Below, piece by piece: positions 57,004-64,000 of a stretch of 64,000 nt of DNA. The notes under the pieces are model-generated. The model did not search any database. It was given only the letters and a program-made list of their open reading frames with translations, and was not told the DNA's origin. A program made the translations under genes and the position numbers. Source of the stretch: Sambucus nigra (lineage: Eukaryota > Streptophyta > Magnoliopsida > Dipsacales > Adoxaceae); assembly GCA_949130495.1 (NCBI GenBank), contig OX422215.1:73423244-73487243 (forward strand), read 5' to 3'. Within the stretch, counting starts at the first letter, position 1, and every line of letters starts with the position of its first letter.

Positions 57004-57124
57004 GGGCCGTTTGGCAACCCAATTCCAAGGCTTGGAATTGGAAGGATAATTTTAATTCCGTGGAATTAAAATTGACCTTTCAATTTCATTTTCATGACTT
57101 GAAATTGGGTTGTCAAACAGACCC
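57004..57124. mobile_element. Tourist-like MITE
   Basis: 121 bases with inverted ends GGGCCGTTTGGCAACCCAATT and, at the other end, GGGTCTGTTTGACAACCCAA (as its complement). It is flanked by the 3-base duplication TAA (57001-57003 and 57125-57127), as in PIF/Harbinger MITEs. No coding content. Confidence 0.85.
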
Positions 57125-57127
57125 TAA

Positions 57128-57768
57128 GAGTCTCGTACTCAAAATTCCTTACACTTTCATGCCAGCTCGGTTCGGTTCGGGCTTACAAAAATTCCTTACA
57201 CTTTTGGGTCAAATTAATTAATTTTTTGGGTCGTAACAAATTAATTTCGAAATTAATTAATTATTTGTTAAATCGTAATTAACTGTTTTGATAGTTAACA
57301 AAATGGTTTTTCCCAATAGTCAACTTCCTATGCTATATATACCTGTTCTCCCTCCATTTTTTGGCTAATCCGAAATACTTTCTCCCGAAAAAATGTCTTC
57401 ATTATTGCTCCTGCATATATATATTGTTCATGATGTCTTGTTGAGTAAAAGACGCGAAATTTGAGTTCGCTAGAATCAATACATCGTTGTGCTTCTTGTA
57501 TTAATTCGAAAATCCGTTCTATCTTGGAAGATATTAATTTAGACCCTCGGCACTATGGAGGGGAATTAAAATTATCCTAAGGACGTTGTAGGATAACACA
57601 GGGCTCGAATTTCTTTTCTAGTTTTATTATCTATTTCTGCAGTACCAAGTTAGTCATTCTTAATTTCTGTGATTGTTGTATTTATATATTATGTTAATTA
57701 CTGTAATTATTGTATTTATATATTCTATTAATTATTTTGAATTTATAATATCAGTGGCATAATAATCT
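57128..57768 (+). repeat. Copia-2b 5' LTR, 5'-truncated
   Basis: Aligned in reverse to the Copia-2 LTRs: CTTACAAAAATTCCTTACA, a TATATATA at 57341-57348, CTCCCTCCATTTTTT, the GTGCTTCTTG region and TATGGAGGGGAATTAAAAT. It probably ends near 57768 by analogy. The first ~300 bases of the LTR are missing. A short duplication (AAAATTCCTTACACTTT at 57139 and 57187) is present. Confidence 0.75.
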
Positions 57769-58305
57769 TAAGACGATTTTAATTTTTTCTACTGTTTATA
57801 AGGTGTATAAAATGATTTTCAAATTACAGAAATTTATTAGTGTCATATAAATCTGTTTTATAGAAAATTTTGATGATTATTTTATTACATAAATTTAATA
57901 AAATAGTTTATATTAATTTATTGTTACGAAAATTAAAAATTTGTACCAGTTTACATTTATAATTAAAAATTCGAATTTTAATTATTCTTAAATTTTTTCT
58001 TTTGTACGTATTTTTTATAAAGTGTATAATTTCTAAAAAAATTATTTTGTATAGACTTCAAATAATATTCATAATTAATCTTACATAAAAAAAATTAATC
58101 AATTTAGACTAATAAAATTTACTATTTACTATTTGTTTGATTCTGTGTTACATAATTCAAAATATTATTTAGAATTCTTGTTAAAATTAATATAGTATTA
58201 AATATAATTTGAGGAAATTGGTTTAATAGAAATTGGTATTCTGTATTGAGAAGTTCATCATGAATGAATATTATTATTGATAAAAATTCCATTTTTGCAA
58301 CAAAA
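57769..58305 (+). other. Copia-2b 5' leader
   Basis: AT-rich leader matching the Copia-2 leader (45289-45856). No gene. Confidence 0.65.
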
Positions 58306-59003
58306 ATGAAATCACAAAGTACAAACATAGTCCCACCAACCGTGAATGTGACTCATGTTACTATTGCTACCCCCGTGAACATGCCACATCGGGGGACTTC
58401 GAAAAAATTTAACGGGCCTATTTTAAACGCTAGCAAGGACAGATGTACTTGAATCTCACAACCTTTCAATTGGCAAGGTTTGTGTATGAGGATTATCCCT
58501 CTTTGCAAGAAGGAGATCAAACTGAGAAAGTTGTTGCTATTGAAGCATGGAAATATTCTGACTTTCTGTGTCATAACTACATCCTGACATACTTGGACAA
58601 GATGTTGTACCATATGTACAATACCATGGCAACTGCTGAGGAATTATGGAATTCTTTAGAGAAGAAGTACAAAACTGAAGATGCGGGTCTAAAGAAATTC
58701 ATTGTGGGTCGTTTCTAGACTTTAAAATGGTTGACTCCAAGTCGGTTATTGCACAAGTTCAAGAACTACGGGTTATTCTTCGAGACAGTCACACTGAAGG
58801 AATGTCTATCAGTGACAATTTCTAAGTGTGGGAAACAATTGAAAAGTTGCCTGCATCTTGGAATTTGTTCAAAAAATATCTCAAGCATAAACGCAAGGAG
58901 ATGAACGTTCAAGAATTAGTAGTGCGATTATGGATTGAAGAAGACAATCGTGAATCTCAAAAGAAAAGCGAGAAGAACATCATGGAGTCCCAGGCTTATG
59001 TGG
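58306..59003 (+). pseudogene. Copia-2b gag (truncated)
   Basis: It starts MKSQSTNIVPPTVNVTHVTIATPVNMP. LTTFQLARFVYEDYPSLQEGDQTEKVVAIEAWKYSDFLC and ELWNSLEKKYKTEDAGLKKFIVGRF follow to a stop at 58716-58718. KLPASWNLFKKYLKHKRKEMNVQELVVRL ends at the Tat-2 LTR (59004). The protein is the same as Copia-2 gag, in opposite orientation. Tat-2 jumped into it. Confidence 0.87.
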
Positions 59004-59421
59004 TGTGGGTACCCTGAATTTAGCACCATAGGCCTGGACGAGTAGCCTCTCCCTAGCGGCCCAAAGCCCAGGCCCATCACCTTCGTATTAATCCAATTAC
59101 CCCACGATCCCATGAAGAGAAGTTGTGGGGAAACACGATTCCATGTAGGGGAGATGACTAATAAGGAGGAACCCATCACCCCCACTACTCCAACACATAC
59201 ATGTATAAATAAAACCCTAAGTCCGGGGCAAAGGACAAGTTGTATTCTCTGTACTTATTCTTCAGAATACAGAGAAATAACACTGACTGAACCACCGTGG
59301 ACGTAGGCACTTCTTTGCTGAACCACGTACTCCCGTTGTTATGTGATTGGCTTTTTATTTGTCTTTTCTTGGTTGCTACCTCTTTCATATTTATTTGTGT
59401 TGCATAATAATTGTCACCACA
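59004..59421 (+). repeat. Tat-2 5' LTR
   Basis: 418 bases, TGTGGGTACCC to TTGTCACCACA, with the same ends as the Tat-1 LTR. TATA box TATAAATA at 59204-59211, followed by CTAAGTCCGGGGCAAAGGA, which matches the same site of Tat-1. The block between differs widely from Tat-1, so they are separate subfamilies. Confidence 0.93.
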
Positions 59422-59423
59422 AT

Positions 59424-59441
59424 TGGCGCCGCCTGTGGGAA
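59424..59441 (+). promoter_or_regulatory. Tat-2 primer-binding site
   Basis: TGGCGCCGCCTGTGGGAA, two bases after the LTR. It differs from Tat-1 at two of 18 sites. Confidence 0.78.
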
Positions 59442-59488
59442 ACGTTTATCTTTCCCTGAGAAGAGCCCACACCGAGAAAAAATCTACG

Positions 59489-61582
59489 ATGTCTGGTCAC
59501 AGCAGCAACGCTCCTCAAGCAGGAGATATTCAGGAGCCACCCGCTCCTCGCAGGATTAGGTCTGAAGTCCGACGTTCAGATCAAGGGGCTCGCTTAGAAA
59601 GGCCAGCCTCAGAAGAAAGTCAAGGACCAGCAAGGTCCACTCAGATATCCAGATTGATCAATGCATACGAAGCAAGGCTCCACGAGCAGAGGGAGTCTTC
59701 TCGCAGGTATGAGGTTGAGAATGCTCGCCTGAAAAGAAGACAGGAAAAACTGGAAAAAGAACTACGTCCTGATACCAGGAAACGCCCCTATCGCACTCCT
59801 AGCCCTCAGGCGAGCATACGGAACCTAGTCCGCAGAGAAATGGACCAACATCCAGCTCACCGCGACACCAGGTCAACCAGAGAACTCACCAGGAGAGCCC
59901 TCAAGACCCAGATGAAATCGCCCTTCACGAGGGAAATTGAAGAAGAAGAAGCTCCCAAAAAGTTTACTATTCCAAGGTTCAAGATTTACGACGGAAAGAC
60001 TGATCCCATTGATCATGTCAGGCAGTACCGGCAGGCTATGACCCTCTGGAATCACCGAGATGCACTGATGTGCCGTATTTTTCCCTCGAGCCTTCATGAC
60101 GTGGCCCAAAAATGGTTCGAGAAACTCCCTCACCGATCCATCAGAAATTTCAAATCCCTGGCCGAGCTCTTTACGGCCCGGTTCATCACCAGCAGCTCCC
60201 ATCCCAAAAGGATGGATGCTCTATTGACGATGAAGAAAACTCCTCAGGAGACACTTCGAGACTACGCGAAGAGGTACTGGGAGTTATTCAACGAAGTCGA
60301 GGACTGCGCGGAAGAGGTGGCAGTGGCTTCATTCAAAATTGGGCTACCTAGCTCTTCCCTCCTTTACCAGTCCTTGACAAAGAAGGAAGCAACCACCATT
60401 GATGACCTGATGGCCCGGATTGAGAAATACGCAAAGGTGGAAGATGTCACACGCCTTAACGTAGGTGAAAACGGTCGAGCCAAGCTCGCCACGAAGGGAA
60501 GTGAGAAAGTTGATAACCAGAAAAAAGGAGGAAAGAATGGGCCCAAGAACGGAGGGAGCCCTGACGTTGCAAAGTCGTTCCAGGCGGTCAACACCGTCTT
60601 CAAAGAACCAATTTACAAAATTCTCGCTAAGATCAAGGATGAGTCGTTCATCAAATGGCCCCGGAAAATGGGAGGAGGCCCATCGAAAAGAAACAATGCG
60701 CTGAGATGCACCTTCCACAAAGAGGGAGGACATAAGACCGAGCACTACAAGGCTCTTAAGTCCCACCTCGAGGAGTTGGCCCAATCCGGACATTTGAATG
60801 ACTTTGTGGAAAGGAAGGTAGAGAGAGTGACTGTCCACAAGGAGGCAAAACCCGACAACGTATTAGAAGACGACACCGGACACGAATTCGCAGTAATCCA
60901 TGGAGTATCCGATGTTAAGAAAATCCAGGGCAACTCAGCTCGGATGGAGGTAAAGAAGCTGATAGCAGTAATGCAAGCTTTTCAAATAGATCCAGCGAAA
61001 TCACAGGCAGGAAAATGCCGGCGAGTAGAGGACATCAACTACAACAAGCATATTGTTTTCACGGAAGAAGATCTTGTGGGAGTGAGGACCCCACATCACG
61101 ATGCCTTAGTCATTACACTCAGGATAGCCAACTTTGATATCGACAGGCTGCTCGTCGATCAAGGAAGCTCATCCGAAGTAATGTGCATCGACCTGTTCAG
61201 AAAATTGAAGTTGAACATCGCCGACCTAAAGGGAACCACTGTTCCTCTGGTCGGCTTTGCTGGAAAAATGACCATGCCTCTGGGCAAGATAGTACTACCA
61301 GTGCTCACTGGAAATGTTTCGAAAATGATCGAATCCTTGGTGGTTGACATCGATTCACCGTATCAAGCCATCCTCGACAGGGGATGGCTTCATACAATGA
61401 AGGCAGTCTCCTCGACCTACCACCAGAAACTCAAATATGTCACCGAGCGGGGAGTGATGGAGATACATGGCGACCAGGCGATGGTGAGAAAGTGCTTCAT
61501 AGCGTCCATCCGACCAAAGCCAGAGAAAAAAGACGTTCAAACCAGTGAGAAAGTGGAGGAAGGTGTAATCCCTTCCAAATAG
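59489..61582 (+). CDS. Tat-2 gag-protease polyprotein
   Basis: 697 codons. I choose the ATG at 59489 (MSGHSSNAPQAGDIQEPP) because an upstream in-frame ATG at 59411 lies inside the LTR and Tat-1 starts at the same place. The order is an Arg/Glu-rich coiled-coil N-terminus, then the gag core (FTIPRFKIYDGKTDPIDHVR ... LTMKKTPQETLRDYAKRYWELFNEVEDC). A Lys/Gly linker leads to a Cys/His knuckle RCTFHKEGGHKTEHYKAL without its final Cys. The protease site is LLVDQGSSSEVM near residue 565, with D-Q-G in place of D-T/S-G. The end is EEGVIPSK-stop. Gag packages element RNA; the protease would process the polyprotein. Confidence 0.9.
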   Translation: MSGHSSNAPQAGDIQEPPAPRRIRSEVRRSDQGARLERPASEESQGPARSTQISRLINAYEARLHEQRESSRRYEVENARLKRRQEKLEKELRPDTRKRPYRTPSPQASIRNLVRREMDQHPAHRDTRSTRELTRRALKTQMKSPFTREIEEEEAPKKFTIPRFKIYDGKTDPIDHVRQYRQAMTLWNHRDALMCRIFPSSLHDVAQKWFEKLPHRSIRNFKSLAELFTARFITSSSHPKRMDALLTMKKTPQETLRDYAKRYWELFNEVEDCAEEVAVASFKIGLPSSSLLYQSLTKKEATTIDDLMARIEKYAKVEDVTRLNVGENGRAKLATKGSEKVDNQKKGGKNGPKNGGSPDVAKSFQAVNTVFKEPIYKILAKIKDESFIKWPRKMGGGPSKRNNALRCTFHKEGGHKTEHYKALKSHLEELAQSGHLNDFVERKVERVTVHKEAKPDNVLEDDTGHEFAVIHGVSDVKKIQGNSARMEVKKLIAVMQAFQIDPAKSQAGKCRRVEDINYNKHIVFTEEDLVGVRTPHHDALVITLRIANFDIDRLLVDQGSSSEVMCIDLFRKLKLNIADLKGTTVPLVGFAGKMTMPLGKIVLPVLTGNVSKMIESLVVDIDSPYQAILDRGWLHTMKAVSSTYHQKLKYVTERGVMEIHGDQAMVRKCFIASIRPKPEKKDVQTSEKVEEGVIPSK

Positions 61583-61588
61583 CAATTA
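61580..61588 (+). promoter_or_regulatory. Putative readthrough stop UAG-CAA-UUA in Tat-2
   Basis: The gag-protease frame ends AAA-TAG and goes on without a shift as CAA-TTA-AAA-TAT-GGA. UAG-CAA-UUA is the stop context of the tobacco mosaic virus replicase gene, where a few percent of ribosomes read through. Tat-1 has UAG-CAG-UUA at the same codon. Confidence 0.65.
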
Positions 61589-63487
61589 AAATATGGAAGG
61601 CCCGGAGTGGAAGAGACCAGGCTCCTCCCCTCCGAGCGTGTTGTAGAGGACCTGGTAGAAGTAATTGCTAGAGAAGGCGACAACAGCAGAGTCTTCCTGA
61701 TCGGGACCTCACTCACTGACCAAGAGCAAAAGGATTTGTTAACCTTACGCAGAAGCAACATAGATGTTTTCGCTTGGGAACCCTATGAGCTGCCAGGAAT
61801 CGATCCCAATATGGTCTGCCATTGGTTGCACGTCAATCCCACATTCAAGACGATAGCACAGAAGGCACGACGAACTGCTCCAGAGAAAGCCAAAGCAATA
61901 GAACAATAAGTCGAAAAACTGCTGGATGCAGGATCCATACGGGAAGTGAAATTCCCCAAATGGTTATCCAACCCAGTGGTAGTTCCAAAAAGCAACGGGA
62001 AGTGGAGAGTTTGCATAGACTTCACTGACCTCAACAAAGCCTGCCCCAAGGATAGCTTCCCTCTTCCGAAAATAGACCAACTAGTAGACGCCACTGCAGC
62101 TCACGAGCGAATGAGTTTCCTAGACGCATACTCAGGCTATCACCAGATTCCCCCGTATGCACCAGATCAGGATAAAACAGCGTTTATCACGACGGTTGGT
62201 TTATACTGTTACAAGGTCATGCCTTTTGGGCTAAAAAATGCAGGGGCAACCTATCAGTGGCTGGTTACTAAAATGTTCAAGAATAAGATGGGAGACACGA
62301 TGGAGGTCTACATCGACGACATGCTCGTCAAAAGAAAGGACAAGGAAAATCACCTCTTGGACCTGTCAAATACCTTCGAAATCCTCAGGAAGTACCGAAT
62401 GAAACTCAACGCGAGCAAGTGTTCCTTCGGTGTCCAGTCAGGAAAGTTTCTTGGGTATTTGGTCAGCAAGCGTGGCATAGAGGCTAATCCGGACCAGATT
62501 GATGCAATCAAAAGAGTGCAACCTCCTCGCACAATCCGCGATGTACAGAAGCTCACCGGAATGCTCGCTGCTCTAAACCGTTTCATTTCTAAATCCTCCG
62601 AGAGATGCAAGCCCTTCTTCCAACTCCTAAAAGGCAGAAAAACAGTTGAATGGACCCCAGGTTGCTCTCAAGCATTAGACGAGCTCAAGTCCTACCTAAG
62701 CTCCCCACCACTGCTTGTCATACCACAGCAAATGGACCCTTTGTACCTCTACCTCTCTGTATCCAGCCATACTATCAGCTCAGCGCTAATGTGTGAAGTT
62801 ACAGGGATCCAACATCCAGTCTATTACGCGAGCAAAACCTTACTAGACACCGAGCAGCGCTACCTGCCATTGGAAAAGCTCGCATTCGCCCTAGTAATGT
62901 CCTCGAGAAAACTGAAGCATTACTTCGAAGCTCACACGATCATTGTCCTTACATCACACCCCCTCAAGGTTGTCCTAAGGAAGGCGGATTTATCGGGCAG
63001 ACTGTCTAAATGGTCAGTCGAGCTCGGCCGGTTTGACATCCAATTTCAACCAAGGACAGCTATCAAGGGTCAAATCCTTGCTGACTTCATAGCTGAATTC
63101 ACAGGCGAAGAACCCTTCGACCAGCCTAAGCCAACAGAACAAAACAGCCAGGCTATAGGGGGAAGCTGGAAGCTATTCGTTGATGGAGCCTCCAACTCAA
63201 AGGGGGAAGGAGTAGGAATTGTTCTCATCACTCCAGAAAATGCAGTCCTCGAGCAAGGAATCAGGCTGGGATTTGCAGCCTCCAACAACGAAGCAGAATA
63301 CGAAGCCTTAATTGCAGGTCTCCAAAGGGCACAAACTCTAGGAGCAAAATATTTACAGGTATTCGGAGACTCGCAACTAGTTTCCAATCAGATAAGTGGA
63401 GACTACAACGCGAAGGATGGGAGGATGGCAGCCTACCTCTCCTTAGTAAGAAACTTAATGACGAACTTTGAAGAAATCAACATCTAA
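61583..63487 (+). pseudogene. Tat-2 pol: RT, degenerate RNase H, second RNase H
   Basis: It follows the UAG in frame (QLKYGRPGVEETRLLPSERV). A TAA at 61907-61909 lies in EKAKAIEQ-stop-VEKLLDAG. The RT carries WRVCIDFTDLNKACPKDSFP, MSFLDAYSGYHQIP, MPFGLKNAGATYQ and the active site VYIDDMLVK (62310-62334). The first RNase H is degenerate (LYLSVSSHTISSAL, no Asp). The second holds LFVDGASNSKGEG, NNEAEYEALI and VFGDSQLVSNQI, with D, E and D all present. A TAA at 63485-63487 ends the frame; Tat elements read on here. Confidence 0.88.
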
Positions 63488-64000
63488 CAATTTCCCAGGG
63501 GGAAGAACAGCCACGTTGACGCCTTGGCAGCCCTAAGCTCGGCAGTTGATTCCAGCCTTAAAAGAATAATCCCTATCGATTTCCTTAGCTGCCCGAGCAT
63601 TCACCCCAACTGCGAGCTGACAAAAGCGAAACAAATACTCCAATTGGAACCAGCCCCTAGCTGGATGGATCCCTTAAGAGACTATTTGAAGAACAGAACG
63701 CTCCCAGAGGATAAGAGGACTGCCCACCAGATAAGAGTCAAAGCTGCTCGCTTTCACTTATCCACGGGAGGCGACTTATATAAAAGATCTTTCTCCGACC
63801 CCTACCTTAGATGCGTCCACCCAGGCGACGTCAAGACAGTGCTTCACGAGCTTCACGAAGGAATCTGCGGGAGTCACGTCGGAGGAAGGTTTCTAGCCTT
63901 CCGAGCAATAAAGGAAGGTTACTGGTGGCCATATATGCAAAGGGACTCCGCAGTATATGTACGCAGATGCCTAAAATGCCAGCTTCACGCCCCCATGGTC
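63488..64000 (+). pseudogene. Tat-2 integrase, N-terminal part
   Basis: It continues in the same frame after the TAA: QFPRGKNSHVDALAALSSAVD, WMDPLRDYLKNRTLPEDKRTAHQIRVKAARF and a zinc-binding HEGICGSHVGGRFLAFRAIKEGYWWP ... CLKCQLHAPMV at the window edge. Both Cys of C-x2-C are present. The catalytic core lies beyond 64000. Confidence 0.88.

Larger units (their letters stand above)
59004..64000 (+). mobile_element. Tat-2: + strand Tat-lineage element (runs off window)
   Basis: 5' LTR, PBS, gag-protease, RT, degenerate RNase H, second RNase H and the start of integrase are present. All of it reads in one frame from 59489 to the window end, broken only by TAG (61580), TAA (61907) and TAA (63485). 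This is the best preserved element here and the reference for Tat-1. Codons are much richer in G/C than the flanking copia DNA. Confidence 0.93.

Noticed and set aside
63485..63487. TAA followed by CAA-TTT as a second readthrough site in Tat-2
   Set aside because: It does not fit CARYYA, it is not a gag/pol boundary, and Tat-1 lacks this region. It looks like ordinary decay of a Gln codon.
1..64000. CRISPR arrays, rRNA genes, intact host genes
   Set aside because: None seen. Repeats present are LTRs, short palindromes and microsatellites, and all recognisable coding sequence belongs to transposable elements.

Overview
The window is intergenic plant DNA made almost entirely of transposable elements. 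It is AT-rich. It holds chromovirus and Tat-lineage Ty3/gypsy elements, several Ty1/copia elements, an L1-type LINE, a Helitron and MITEs, which together point to a flowering plant; the species cannot be named. I see no intact host gene, rRNA gene, functional tRNA gene or CRISPR array. Most element genes are broken. The best preserved is a Tat-lineage element at the right edge.

Layout, left to right. (1) 1-4444: 3' end of a + strand gypsy element (Gypsy B) with its 2.97 kb LTR. (2) 4445-5050: piece of a - strand copia reverse transcriptase (Copia-1). (3) 5051-27948: a - strand Tekay-like chromovirus (Gypsy A) with ~3 kb LTRs. Its right LTR is split by a - strand Tat-lineage element (Tat-1, 15813-27726, target duplication GTCAT). 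Tat-1 carries a spliced antisense gene and is itself split by a solo LTR (21893-23152). (4) 27949-31763: rest of Copia-1 with its 5' LTR. (5) 31764-37026: a + strand LINE into which Copia-1 had jumped, also split by a 1083 bp Helitron-like element and by a repeat/LTR cluster. (6) 37027-37283: a MITE. (7) 37287-46238: a - strand copia (Copia-2) split by a 2.9 kb solo LTR (Gypsy C, target duplication ACTTG). (8) 46239-57000: an unassigned segment and a - strand copia (Copia-3) split by a complete + strand copia (Copia-4, 49481-56547, target duplication AACGG). (9) 57004-57124: a Tourist-like MITE. (10) 57128-59003: a + strand relative of Copia-2. (11) 59004-64000: a + strand Tat element (Tat-2) running off the window.

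Order of events. The LINE is older than Copia-1. Copia-1 is older than Gypsy A and Gypsy B. Gypsy A is older than Tat-1, and Tat-1 is older than the solo LTR inside it. LTR pairs compared by eye differ at about 35 of 420 sites in Tat-1 and about 22 of 598 sites in Copia-4, so Copia-4 is the younger insertion.

Most interesting signals. Both Tat copies have, at the gag-protease/pol boundary, an in-frame UAG followed by CAA-UUA or CAG-UUA, the context of tobamovirus-type stop-codon readthrough. Three related chromovirus LTR families carry, at similar LTR positions, clusters of different palindromes that share a TCGA core and whose two arms change together. Tat-1 carries an intron-containing antisense gene. 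The Gypsy A LTR is fused through its primer-binding site to a copia fragment. Copia-4 contains a patchwork filler insertion copied from nearby sequence.
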